NCBI RefSeq assembly: GCF_008831285.2
Contig: NC_045139.1
Coordinates: 2,798,704 to 2,862,703 of the forward strand
Direction: 5' to 3'
Length of the DNA: 64,000 nt
From: Nymphaea colorata
Lineage: Eukaryota > Streptophyta > Magnoliopsida > Nymphaeales > Nymphaeaceae
The notes under the pieces were generated by a model, which searched no databases, was not told where the DNA came from, and was given only the letters and a program-made list of their open reading frames with translations. How positions within the stretch are numbered: the stretch's first letter is position 1; every line of letters begins with the position of its first letter. This document shows, piece after piece, positions 11,002 to 23,319 of this stretch. Position numbers and translations under genes: made by a program.

Positions 11002-12227
11002 AGATTGTATACTTTTAACGTGTTACGGTGTTGTGGGTTGGATATCAATACTCCTGTAACAAAATAAGTCAACAAAGGCTCCCAACTGAACTTCTATGAA
11101 ACAGCAACATGATTCTTAGCTTGAACTTTTAATTTGAATGATCACTAAGTCTTAAATCTTCAATTCTGCGGCCTGAACCTTTTATGGTGTTCTTTAGTTT
11201 GATTTTTACCCCTCGTCTTAAGTATAAAAAGTTTTAATTTAAATAGCTTACTTTAGCTAAAAAGCAAAACTACATAAACCAAAGATGAATAAGCATGGAG
11301 AACAGTAATATTGATTTTAGAGTTTTACGTTATTAAGAAGATACGTACGACCCACACAACATTGTATTCTTCAAACAGTTATTCTTATAAGATATTATTC
11401 AAAAACGTGATGTTCTTGTGCTAAGAGATACAAGGTCATTACGAATGTGGTTCTAATATTTAATAATCAAACATTAGAGATAATTGGATTGTGTTATTAG
11501 ACATGAAAACGTGTTAAAACACACATTCGAAAAATGCAATGTACGTCTTATCAAACAACTTCCAATAACGAAATGAACAAAGTGTTGTTATTACGGTAAA
11601 GTGAAACAAGAACTCTGCTGGTCCGCAGTGCACGTTCTTAGCTCTCTAGGAAGCAGTGAAGAACAGACGCTCCTTGGAAATGTTCTTGTTCAACCTGAGC
11701 GTCCATTCGTAAACGCCTGCTAGATAGAGTTTCCTTGTACAAAAACCCTGTTTGATAGCCTTGAAAGGTGATTTGAGATTGTTGAAAATCTTAAAATCGA
11801 TGACATTATGTTGCATGTCACTGCGGATACAAATTGGATCTCAAATCCATGTTTCTTATGCTATGGCATGAATTTGAAATCCAAGTTGAGGCTAGATGCT
11901 GAAATTCTTTTTGATAAAGCTGTAGATTCAGCTGTCGTTGATTTGATCTGAGATTAGTAAGGAATCAAAGCAACATTAAGATTAGGTTCTTCTCCCATCT
12001 GATTTCAAATCTAAGGTTTTAGCGACAAACTCAGGATCTCCAATCTTTTCCTTTTTTTTCTCTCTTTTTCTTCTACTACTAAAATCTGGTGTTTGGTTAT
12101 ATAGTGGGTCTAACATAAAAAAAAGCTCAGATCAATTTAGTTCGACTCCAAACACCCTAAAGATAAAACATTAAGAGGTCGTTTGACTGCTGTTCATTGT
12201 GAGATGATGGATATTCTCTCTCTCTCC

Positions 12228-12230
<3 letters not shown>
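11002..12230. other. AT-rich intergenic stretch without a recognised gene
   Basis: I find no supported coding or RNA gene. The segment 11740-12160 has many short inverted words (GATTTGAGAT, ATCTCAAATC, GATTTCAAATC) and could be a decayed transposon, but I could not define its ends. Confidence 0.35.

Positions 12231-12282
<52 letters not shown>
12231..12282. repeat. (TA)n microsatellite
   Basis: About 26 uninterrupted TA units preceded by a short CT tract. It lies 460 bp upstream of the PPR-like gene. The open frame across it on the minus strand (YIYIYI) is a repeat artefact. Confidence 0.95.
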
Positions 12283-12284
<2 letters not shown>

Positions 12285-12693
12285 GTTTTAGAAACTCTTG
12301 GCATGTTGGTATAGGTTTTTGAGATATTAAATATAAAATGTTAAGAGTTTCATGAGTTGACATCGAATCGAATGCTGGACAAACATCAAATTGATGATCA
12401 AACTGGACCCGTTTAACTTGAGCCACCCACAAACTCATACAGCCAACCTAAGAGCTTTGAGACCAGCCCGACCCAACCATCAAAATTTGCCTTTTATCGG
12501 ATTCGGTTCCAACGAACAACAAATCCGACCTATTGGTTAATATCCCTTCTCCCGTCCGGATTCTGCGGTTCTCTTCGCACTCTCGAAAATACTCCCTCCC
12601 TCTCTCCCCCTCCTCGTGCAGTCACAGTCACTGAAGAGGGCAGCTGATTGGAGAAGAAGAAGCCTTCCCAACAAGTGCAGCAACCCTATCCTC

Positions 12694-15600
12694 ATGCACT
12701 CGCTGCAGCAAGTTTACGCCCTCTTCAGCCCAATTGCTCACGTCCCTCTTCTAAACCATAGTCGATTCCCTGAAGCAGCTGCTTCTCCCTTCTCCCTCTC
12801 ATTTCTTCTCTCCTTTCGCACGCGTTCTTCCTTAATCTCCTCAGATCAGGCATGATCTTTTTCTTCCTGATTTACAGTATTGTTCCCATTCATAATGATG
12901 TCACTATGTGCTCTATAGTGTAATTTACTTTTATATTGTTCCTTAGCCAATTACCACCATACGTGACCAATTACGATTGCTGTTGTTTCGTTAAGATAGG
13001 TCCTCTGCTACCCGCAGATCAATCGAGCAGAGACTGAAGGATTTCCAAGTAATGGCGGAAGGAAAGCTGCCCCACTTGCTTATGCCGTTCAGAAGTAAGT
13101 CATGTGTGGGTTTTCAGACAATAAATGCCTTCTTGGCTGTGCTTAGGTGTTTGTGACTTTGTTCATGCTCGAAATTCCTTTATATTCCTATTGTTGTATT
13201 CTTTGTTTTCTTTGCTGTAAATTCTGAATATGGCATTCCAGGGATCTGCGGTTCATTCATATGTCAAACATTTTAGACAAACGGATTGTTATTCTTCTTT
13301 AAGTTGTTGCTTATGAATGTATCCTGGCTTAATTTCTTTGACTCCGCGACCAAGTTATGTCGGTGATTTTTTCATATGATATTATGTGGCAATGGTTGGC
13401 TATTTTGAACTGGTCAGGAATTAATTTAGCATACCTGCCTAAAACTCAAACTGTATGAGGTTTAGCAAATTGATGCTCTGGTAGTTTAGCTTTATCTGCC
13501 GATGCTGTATGATGTTCTGGAAATATATATGCTGATCAAGTTGTTTTCCTCATAATGTTTCCGTAGAGAACTGGTAGTAATGGATGTCGGCTACTGTATA
13601 TCTTGATATAGGTATTCCAAAAATTTCCAATGTGGTGTCGGTGATGTACTCTCAGTTTCTGTCAAACAATTTGTACTTGACGATTTGACTGAATATGATG
13701 TCGGACAATAATAATTTTGAATATCTGCTGCACTTATATTTCGTTCTGTGAAGGATAGGAACATAAAGGAGAAGAGTTCCAGAAAGGAGCATCACCTTTG
13801 GAAGAGGAGAGAGACAGCTGGATCTGGGCAAAAGGCATTAAACCTTGTATCAATTGTAAGTTGTTCAAAGGGCTGTTATGATGCAACGACTCATGTAGCT
13901 CTTGCACCTTTGCTTTTAGCGTGTACATGCTACTTGCTTCTTTCCCTTCTCGAGTCACAGAAAAATGACAAAACCAGACAATGCTTAAGTGGGGGCACTT
14001 GATATATCAAGTTGAAAGAAATTTTATATTTAAATGCATGGAAATGTACTTCATTTTGGTGTATATGCGTATTTGTAAGAGTCCAAATCAAGTTGAATGA
14101 AGAACTTCTCTGTTAAAGTATAGGCTGTGTCAGTTGCAACGTCAATTTTCTCTGTCATCTTGTATAGATCTGTCATAACTAGCTCCAACTTCTGAATCTT
14201 TGTGCTTCTCTTCTCTGTTTTCTCATTTCCTTTTTTCCACCTTTTACATCCAATTGTTTTCCCTTTTCCACCTAATTTCTCATTACTGTAACATATTCTT
14301 TTCTGGTTTGTGATTCTTGAGCAAAAAATAAAAATATGTTAGATTCCAATAAGGTTTGTTTAAGAGTTAAGACAGGTCATTCTACATTGCTATTCAAACA
14401 TTATGACCAATATGTGAGGTCGTCTTACTTCCTAGAACAGCTGTATGAAGTGATAATATGGTTTCTGTTGCATTAGTAGCCTACATGCTGAGCTTCTATC
14501 ACTTTCTTGAATTAATGTCCTTCAAAACTAGTAGATATGGTCATTCTCACTTGGCCATGCCTGAGAGGAAACCATTTTACGAGGAATTCCTTGCAGAAAA
14601 ACAATTATGTCAAAACAGTGCTTCCCTTGCCTAATGTCAGGCTTAAATCTCTTCCTAAATGATTTTTTCAGGTAACCAAACTTTCAAATGAGAAAGAGAC
14701 AGTATATGGTGCATTGGATAAGTGGGTGGCATGGGAAACAGAATTTCCTTTGGTTGCAGCAGCTAAAGCTCTTGGAATATTGCGGAAGAGGAACCAGTGG
14801 CTGCGAATAATTCAGGCAGAATACTTCACCATCTCAAATTCTTGAATTTGTAACTCCGAGGTTTTTAATGGTGCTTGTTCTTGCCCATGGTACTACTCGT
14901 ACCATTTCCTCAGGGTCAAACCTGCAGTTGAAACTTATTGATGCCTAAGTCAACTGATGACTCCATCATGGTCAGTCTGTAAATGTGCCATGGTTGACCA
15001 AACCAAATCTACTAATGATGACTGATGCATGCAAAGAGAGCAACTTGTCAGCCTGCTAAGTAAGTTAACTTGGTCAAGTTGAACAAGTTTGTCGTTGGTT
15101 GACGGCCACCTTCCTAACATCACTATTTCTGACCTAGGCGACAAGCTATTGCCTGAAAGACAGAGTTAATATAGACCAACCTTAGTAGTTCTTCTTGCAA
15201 TTAACTTGATCATGATGGACTTACAGTATGGTTTGTTCTTTCTAGTTTTCTGGTAGACAAACCCAGTCAAACCATATTTATCTTAGTAGTGGTCACTCGG
15301 GCAATCTGGGGAGAGATAAAAGTATTGCAAATGATGTAAAACTATAGCAGATCATGTGGCAAATGTAGATATTTTAATGCTTGGACATCAAGTAAACCCC
15401 AAATTTTTTACCAGCAGGTTACTAAATGGATGCTAAGCAAAGGCCTAGTGTTGACAATGGGAACATATGACACACTTCTGTTGGCTTTTGACATGGACGG
15501 GAGAATTGATGAAGCAGAAACTGTTTGGAGGATGATCTTGGAAACTCATACACGTTCTGTTCCTAGACGATTGTTTTCTCGAATGATGTCCTTGTATGAT

Positions 15601-16356
15601 CATCATCATATGCCAGAGAAGCTTTTAGAGGTATTCAGCATTATCTTTTTTAATTTAATGTTCGTCATTTTAGACTTTAGACTTCTTTTGTAGTTCTTGC
15701 CCACTTGGTTTTGGCCAGTTGATTCTACCTCTCTCTGGTCACAAGGAGATGACAAAAAAATTGAGATGGATCCTATTTGCTGGAAAGGAATTGTACTTTC
15801 CTGGTTGGGTCTGTATATCATATGAGATCAGTTTTTTCGTGAAAATATTACCATTACTCCAGGGGCATTTTTGTGCAAACATTCTTAAAATCCGCAGCTG
15901 TGTGCCTACAATTTTTGGACATGCTATTCATATTGATACTTAAATTGTTGTCATGCGTGTTGATGAATGTGTCTGAAACTCTGCATATTTTTTGTTGAGC
16001 TTATCTTTGAAGTTCAGTATACTGTCACCATTAGTCTAGGCTTTGCTTATCTAACCATGAAAATGCAATCTGGCTTCATCTTTGTTATCGACTGTTGGCA
16101 TGAAATGTAGCGCTTTTCCATTTCATGTTTGCTCTGGCCATTTATGTTCGTACTGTAACCTCAGGTATTTGCGGACATGGAAGAGCTGGGGGTGAAACCA
16201 GATCAAGACACTGTTAGAAGAATCGCTCGTGCATTTCACAAGCTTGGCCAAGAAGACAAAAGAAAACAGGTGATACAGCGATATGGTCTCAAGTGGAAGT
16301 ACATCCATTTCAATGGGGAGCGAGTTAGAATAAAAATTGCAGAAGAAGATGGCTAG
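12694..16356 (+). CDS. Pentatricopeptide-repeat-like protein, At4g18975 type, organelle-targeted
   Basis: Proposed exons: 12694-12849, about 13000 (or 13018)-13094, a 7-nt microexon 13567-13573, 13754-13855, 14672-14815, 15418-15630 and 16165-16356. The start ATG at 12694 gives a Ser/Arg-rich, acid-poor N terminus typical of a plastid or mitochondrial transit peptide. Family blocks follow: EHHLWKRRETAGSGQKALNL, EKETVYGALDKWVAWETEFP, AKALGILRKRNQW, TKWMLSKGL, GTYDTLLLAFDMDGRIDEAE, TRSVPRRLFSRMMSLYDHH and VFADMEELGVKPDQDTVRRIARAF, with PPR-like helical pairs in the second half. Exons 4-7 join cleanly in phase 0. The donors after exon 1 (CAG|GC) and after exon 14672-14815 (CAG|GC) are GC rather than GT. 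Without the microexon, the join 13094|13754 would break the frame. The RNA target is unknown. The gene is probably intact; the 5' structure is the uncertain part. Confidence 0.85.
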
Positions 16357-18037
16357 TCAGCTGTAGATAGGTCCTGCGTACGTGTTGTGCATGCTATAGC
16401 ATCACGTACGCACAGCCGTATATACTGTAAATGAGAGAGATGTACATTCCAAAGTCCTCTATTATAAGAAACATGCAAGAGAGGCCTTTGGAGATATTTT
16501 CATTTTTACCACCTAAATTTCATATGCGGTAATTGCATAAACGAAAACATTGAACAATTTCTTGCAGATTATGAAATTATTGTTCTTCTAAAGTTTAGAA
16601 CGGAGAAACTGTCCCACCACCGGACACTAGATTATGGCATGTAAAGATTGGCAGAAATGTAGATTATTTTATTTAGTTAAGCACTTCATGACTGTCTTGA
16701 TATGTTCTTCCATTTTTCTTGTTATGTGTATAATTAACATGTTTTGGCCCGATTTATTAGTCTTGGTCATCATCCTTCCATCTTGTGGTAGATAGTACCT
16801 TAGCTTGTCCACCACTAATATCAAGGGAAGATTTATCAATTTAAGTTCAAAATACTAATATTTATTGCAACAACAGTTTAGATGCGAAAAAGTAGATCCA
16901 ATGTTGATAATAATTCCGAGAAATAAAATATGTAAACAAGTAGTCGATTTGCACGGTTTTGGATATAAATGTGAGTGAGAAAACTGGAGTTCATTGTTTT
17001 GGTTAAAAATTATTGAAAAACAAAACATAATTAAATCACGTTAAATTCTGTAAGGAACAAACTACATCTAGATCCAACTACCATAAGATCCAACTCCACC
17101 CCCACAACATTCGACAACAGTTTTTCACTTTTCATATTGATATGACATCGATCTTAATCGTCACCATGCATCGAACCCCAATCATGTTATAAGTAGTTTT
17201 GTTTTCCATTGGCTCCTGTTATTTAGGAAAATACTGGAATACTAATAAAAATTCTTAACTTTTAAAGAAATAGTGTACCCAAAATTCATTTTTTTTTTTT
17301 AAATTCACTCACTTGACCTAAGAAATACGTGGATATAAAATAAATAGTTACTAGATGAATCCATTCGGCGTTTATAAAAAAAAAATAATTACTTTATCCT
17401 AATGAAAAACCTTGATGCAGTCATAGAGCAAAACTTAATCTGTTAACCTGGATAGAGAGGGACATGATTTGGTGTGAAGGGTCTCAACAATCTAGTGAAG
17501 AGTAGGCAGCAAGATTACATATTAAACTTAATTGATTTAGACAATAGACAACAGGTCAAAGTGGCCCAGATGTTGGCCTAGGAAATATCTTTACAGCCTT
17601 CTTTTGGTGGGCTGCAACAATAAGACAATGACAAAAACAAACAATTATTTAGAAAAGGAAAAGAGTGACCAAAGCTTCCACAAATTGCAGAATAGTATCA
17701 CCAAGAAAACTTCAACATTATCAAAAATCATTTAAAAAAAGCTAAAATTAAACAAAAATACAATATAAATACCAATCCGCGGCCTTAACTTTCGAGCAGG
17801 CTGGTTGAACCAAGTCCTGACATAATTCTGCCAATGCTTCTTAAAATGCCCATCAGGCAACATTGTTATGCTTAAGTTCTTAACCATTGGTTACCTGACT
17901 ACCTGACTATAAGGTAGTCAAGATTAAGAACACTTTTCATATGAAAGGATAATTTGTTAACAATTGTATGAACACAATGAGATTCAACTGCATAAGCCAT
18001 CATCGAGAGTGAGATTAGGGTTTTATAGAGAATACAA
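16357..18037. other. 3' UTR of the PPR-like gene and gene-free AT-rich sequence
   Basis: GCGTACGTG...CACGTACGC (about 16376-16411) forms an inverted repeat just after the stop codon and could fold in the 3' UTR. Beyond about 16600 I see no gene, only AT-rich sequence with short poly-A and poly-T runs. Confidence 0.4.
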
Positions 18038-18295
18038 TTAGACCTGAGCATCGGGCCGACCCAATGTTTGAAACTCAAGCTTGGGCTTGATGCCCAAAAC
18101 CCAGGCCCAGCCCTATCCGGCCTGGTTATAATAAAAAATTATTTTTTTAAAATATAAAATATTTTAAAAAAATATATATATATATATGATATTAACAATA
18201 ATAAATATTATTTAATAATTACCAGATCGAATTATTTAGATCTAGATCCGACCGGATACCGGGTACTCGCCGGCGGGGCGGGTGCCCATGTCTAA
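18038..18295. mobile_element. Small TIR element (GGGCC-rich ends)
   Basis: The left end reads TTAGACCTGAGCATCGGGCC. The right end in reverse complement reads TTAGACATGGGCACCCGCC. These are imperfect terminal inverted repeats. The interior has the GGGCCGACCC / CCAGGCCCAGCCC words that recur in plant non-autonomous elements, then an AT-rich core. I could not find a convincing target-site duplication, so the superfamily is left open. Confidence 0.5.
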
Positions 18296-18299
18296 GAAC

Positions 18300-19715
18300 G
18301 GTCACGCGACCGCTAGTTTACGGGAAGAACGGAAGTGGGTCCGGTTTGAGATTTGCTCGTGCCGGCAAGCTGACGTGGAGTCGTGACTATTTCGTCCTCG
18401 CCATTTGGTCCATGTGTTCGGACTGATTCCACTTTAGTTGGGGGCATTTTGCCTTTGTTTGAGGGTAAAAATGGGAAACAAAAGTGACGTGGTCGGTGCT
18501 GGTTTTGACCTACGTTGAAGAGACCGTCCCCGTCATTTACGGATGAGGTTTTGTCTGACTTCCAAACAGTCTTTCCTTGATTGATGTGATAATTAAAATG
18601 GAATTTTTGTTAGGCCTATCTTTTTTTCTCATAAAATAAAAAAAAATGTCAGTTTTAAGCTTTATTTTTAAATGAAAGTTTTGAATCGAAGGCCTAAAGT
18701 ATAATTTTGTAAATATGGGGAAAAAATATTAGGTACATTTATTTTGATTTTGCCTTCTATAACTAACATACACTATCGTCAATCTAGGTAACCATTTTTA
18801 TCACTTAATTAAATGGAAATATAGTCCAATTTTTTGTGTGGCAGTTTCTACCAAAGTGTGATGCTTACTTAAAAAATGTAAAAGATAGTTCCCAAAAAAT
18901 CATAAACAATATTATGTATGGAGGTCTTGCAAACAATATTTTATGCGTACATCTCATATTTTATGTAGAACATGTCCACTATATTATATGTTGTCCATTT
19001 TTTTACTTGTGTACGTACACGTTATAATATGATGCATGTGTTTTTTAATACGATATTTTATTCAACTAAACCAGAGTCAAAGATCAGCTTTCGCCGTAGA
19101 TAATTGAGCTAGATCAACTTATCAACTTTGGTTAGTCGTAATATATATGATCATCTCACATATGCATCAACAAAAATTTTCACATGAACCTAATATGTTT
19201 TCAAAAACTTTTATGGATCTAAGTGAAATTTTTTGAAAAACTTCACTCAATATTTTTTATTTCTTAAAAAATAGATGCCAAATGATTCAAAACTATATAG
19301 CTTAAATATTGTGATAGTGGAGACATTCTGAATTACTTTTCATTATCCTACTGCTTTATTCTAAGTACTTATTCAAAATTTTTAATGTTTAGATAGTGTA
19401 TTGCCTATTTAATGTTTAGATGCATCATAATTTAATTTAATGGTCACATTCTTCAGCCTAAAGTTTTACAACTCAATATTTCTGTCTATTTCAGAATGTA
19501 TCTAGGAGGTTCTTTCTGTTTTAAGCGTTGCATCCTTTTATGCAAATATGTAAACTAGGTACTCGAATTTTAGTGAAATCCAATTTTGACTGAGACTCGG
19601 ATTCCGACCTTATTTTTAAAAATTGAATACATATATAGGTAACGTGATAATATTGAAGCTTTATATGAGATGAGGTGGAACCTTTTTGGATCCTAGTCAA
19701 ATAGTAAGCTCCAAT

Positions 19716-19764
<49 letters not shown>

Positions 19765-20555
19765 CGGACCATTCCAAACCTTTTAAGTTCATGTTAAAAA
19801 GTGTTTAAAACGAAATATGAACATTGTAATGTGTTAACAAACACTAATTTAATGTAATTATGCTTTAGTTCATGTATTTTTTATAAAAAAAATAAATATT
19901 TTTATTATCAAAATTTTGATGTTATAAGAGCCTTTTATTTTTTATTATTACAAAACATTATTTAAGTATAAAAATGACTAATTTAATATATGTTTCTCAC
20001 CAAATCAACCTTAAGAACATACCTATAAGGTTAAATTCTAAAAATAATGTTTTAATAATGATTTGAATAGGTCTGGTTTTTTGTCTCTAACTCGTGCTCT
20101 ATTTTGTGGTTGTTAATGTGCTTAACATTTATTCTTATGACAAGCCAATTCTTTTAAAAATGATATCTGTCAACCTAAGCGGGTTCAGTATGCAGTGGCC
20201 CATATGGCCTTACATTTTATTTTATAAAGTTAAAATATGGTATAAAATATGTTACTGTGGTTTAAGAATAAAAAATAAAAAAATTTGTATCAGCACCGTT
20301 GCTTGTGCATAAGAGCACCTTGGAAATCTTTAATCCCTCAACAATGGCTGTCCTTTTAACAGGATCATCAAGAAATTGGAGACACGATATGTTTCTTAAT
20401 CTTCACTTCTGATCTAAATTACAGAACAGACGAAGGAGGGAAATGGCAAGAAAAGTGAAAGATGGAAGTCACTTAGAAGTTGTAGCTAAAATCAACTCCC
20501 CATCTTCTGCAAGCTATGTATTATTCACAGCATTTTGTCGAGTCGCGTCTCCTGC
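18300..20555. other. Intergenic sequence between the PPR-like and ZIP genes
   Basis: No supported gene. The sequence is AT-rich with a long (AT)n run at 19719-19763. The final 200 bases or so before 20556 are presumably the 3' UTR of the minus-strand ZIP gene. Open frames in this stretch are short and lack motifs. Confidence 0.4.
19719..19763. repeat. (AT)n microsatellite
   Basis: About 22 AT units, uninterrupted. The minus-strand YIYIYI frame across it is an artefact. Confidence 0.95.
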
Positions 20556-21634
20556 TCATGCCCACTTAGCCATCAAGGACATGAACCCAGCACCCAAGAG
20601 CACCGCCATGTACGCCTGAAACTGAAGCTTCATGTTGCTCTGCAACTTGGGACCCAAGAAATCTGCTGCCAGAAGGTCGACGAGCGCCATGTAATTCAGC
20701 AGCCCCGCCGAACAGCCATTCAGAAGGCCCTGCACAATGAGGGCAGTGGGGCTGTTTTCGCTGTAGACATTGGACAGGCCAATCCCCAGGGCCACCCCAA
20801 ACGGAGTGGTGAAGGCGAAGAAGAACGCCATGACGGCTTTGGTCCCCAGTTTGTACTCGGCCTGCGGGTAGTTTTCTTTTCCAAATGAGAAAGAGAGAAA
20901 GATGGCAAGCAATTGCAGAGAGATTTTGGGAGAAGAACGAGTGAAGAAGAAAAGGCAGAGAAGCGGCGTGGACCTGGAGGATGCAGCCGCCGAGGCCCAT
21001 GCCTTCGAAGAGTTGGTGGAAACAGAGGGCAGCGACCAGCGGCCTGATGGTGCAGGGGTTATCTGAAGCACCCAGCGAGAGGCCTATTATTACAGAGTGC
21101 ACAATGATCCCAAGTTCCAGCACCTGCAGAAACAATGGCACCGCCTTTTCAATTATAACTATAACTCGGGAATGAATTCGTGTTAAACCCAATTTTTCTA
21201 TGGCCTCGTAGGAGGATCTTGAACAGAAGCAGGTGTTCCTTTCGTTTCGTTTAGCTCAAATTCAGCAGTTCTCAGTATAGATTTACTGAAAAAATCTTCT
21301 TGTGGCTGAACCACTATAAAAAGGGTTCCATTCTTCGTTCATTGTTCAATCGAAGACGGTGATTTTCTAATGACAAGATTCAAGAACTCTTTATTTCCTA
21401 TATGTATTGACTAACTAATTACTGATAAACTTGAATTCATGGGCACTCCTCCAAAAATAAAAAGCAAGAAAAGTATTAACTGAAAAGGGTAGTTGAATAC
21501 CCATCGGTCCAATTTGAATAACCAATATAGAAACTATCTGTCCAATGGTTTAATTATATAATAGTTAATGGAACATGTGAAGTGTAAATATGAGCACCAT
21601 TTTATGCACCAGTTACTCATAATCTTTGTTACTG

Positions 21635-21676
<42 letters not shown>

Positions 21677-22702
21677 CAATCGAATTCAGTGGACTGCCTC
21701 TGTAATTGCAAGTTTTTTTTTAATTTTATCGCTAAAAATCATTGTAAAAGATATGTTACTGTCAAAAACTGCTGTTAAATAACTGACAGTCATTAGTGAA
21801 TCTTTTGCAATGATTTTTTTGCGATCCAACATAAAAAAAAAAACCCATAAAACTGTTAATGCTTCAGCTAAAAGTAACATGTATAAAATTTTTCCATACC
21901 TTTTACTATATGTTATATTAAATTTATGATATTAAAGTATAAAAACAATTAAAAACTTTTCCCCGAGAGAAATTGGTTTAAAATAGATTGCTCAAGAAAT
22001 TGGTTTAGCGCAAAGGCAGACTTTACTCGACTAAAAAACAACAAACCTTGAAGAAGAAATAAGAAGTAAACCAAAAACTGACACTGAAACGAACTCATCG
22101 CGTACCTGAGCGACGACCCGGTGGCGGAGGAGCTTCCGATCCTTCCCATCTTTGTCCACCCCAGCGGCCACGAGCCCCGCCGATTCGGCATCGGCCACCA
22201 CCACCACCACATCGCCAGCCCTGTCTGCCGGCTTCACCTTCCCATGGATGCTGGTCGCGAAAGAGTCGACCATGAGGGTGAAGATGGCCGACAGCATGGC
22301 GACGAAGGTGGTGAACGGGAACTTGTGCCACGGGGTTTCCGGCAGGCACGGCGACGTCAGGTCATCGAACGAGTCGGGAAGGACATGCATGTACCCGGTC
22401 GCGAGGATCACGCCGCTGGAGAACGCCTTCACGACCGCGAAGATCTTCCCGTCGGGGTGGAGCATCGGCAGGGAGCGGGTGACGAGCGGCAAGCACACCC
22501 CGATCATACTGGCCACCAGGATGGCAAAGATGGCAATGACTTTCAACCGCAACGCGGCATCGGAATCGTGGCAGCCGCCTGATCGGCCGGCGCAGGGTCC
22601 TGTCGGCGCGACGGCAGCGGCCGGAATGGCCGAGAGCAAGAGTCCGGCGATCGCCACCAAGAGCAGTTCCGCCGCCGAAGCCGAAGTAAACCTAGAAGCC
22701 AT
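20556..22702 (-). CDS. ZIP-family zinc/iron transporter (IRT/ZIP type)
   Basis: Three exons on the minus strand: 22702-22106, 21123-20974 and 20861-20556, all phase 0 with GT-AG borders, giving 350 residues, the usual family length. Residues 1-32 look like a signal peptide, followed by a short Cys-containing segment ([10 protein letters not shown]). Eight membrane segments can be traced: about 51-74, 86-112, 128-150, 200-219, 228-248, 258-280, 286-312 and 326-350. The signature helices IV and V carry H208-S209 ([15 protein letters not shown]) and H235...E239 ([10 protein letters not shown]), the intramembrane metal-binding residues of the family. The variable cytosolic loop at 151-199 has only two histidines and none of the usual HxHxH clusters. 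The role is uptake of Zn2+, Fe2+ or similar ions into the cytosol. Substrate cannot be read from sequence. Exon 1 is strikingly GC-rich compared with its surroundings. Confidence 0.93.
21637..21675. repeat. (AT)n microsatellite inside ZIP intron 1
   Basis: About 19 AT units inside the first intron of the minus-strand ZIP gene. Confidence 0.93.
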
Positions 22703-23251
22703 CTGAGAATTCTTTCTCTGCGCTCTTCTTTTGGATCTGCTGGCTAGGCATAGAAACTTGTCTTGAGCAGAACCTGCATTCTAGTAAACAGTTGGAAGAA
22801 GCAACGACATGGGAAAAGGAAAAGGAAAAACAAAATAGCAATTCAAATTCAAAGACTGGTTTAAGCTGCAAGAAGCTTGTTAGCATCTTCAAAAACAAAA
22901 TACGCCCAAAGACATGCAATGATTTCTACGCCAGCCATAAAAAAACATAACAGTACCCTGAAAAAGCAAGTCTTCAAAGGCGCCATTAAACAAACGTTTA
23001 CCATGAGGGTAGGTGAAAAGAGAGGACCTCATCACTGTTATCATTAATGTATTTGTTTGTTTCTTGACTAGTTGACAACTTGGAGATGTTCAGCCACATG
23101 TATGTCAAAGGAGCACCAGTTCATGCCTGACCGGAGACAGGCTTTTAGTTCTATTCATGAAAAAGAAGACAAATAAAAGGCCCCACTAGAGATATTGCAA
23201 TCTGAACTTTCCTCTTGAAAGTAAATCATGGATTTTGAAATGCGGCTCAAA

Positions 23252-23319
<68 letters not shown>

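Noticed and set aside
11740-12160. A MITE between the snoRNA unit and the PPR-like gene
   Set aside because: Inverted words are present, but I could not find paired ends or a target duplication.
20566-21192. A single 208-codon minus-strand ORF reading through ZIP exons 2 and 3
   Set aside because: It runs through an intron and leaves the conserved frame; GT-AG splicing at 20974 and 20861 restores the family sequence.
22121-22706. Plus-strand frames of 153 and 184 codons across ZIP exon 1
   Set aside because: They are mirror frames of a GC-rich exon whose minus-strand translation is clearly a ZIP transporter.
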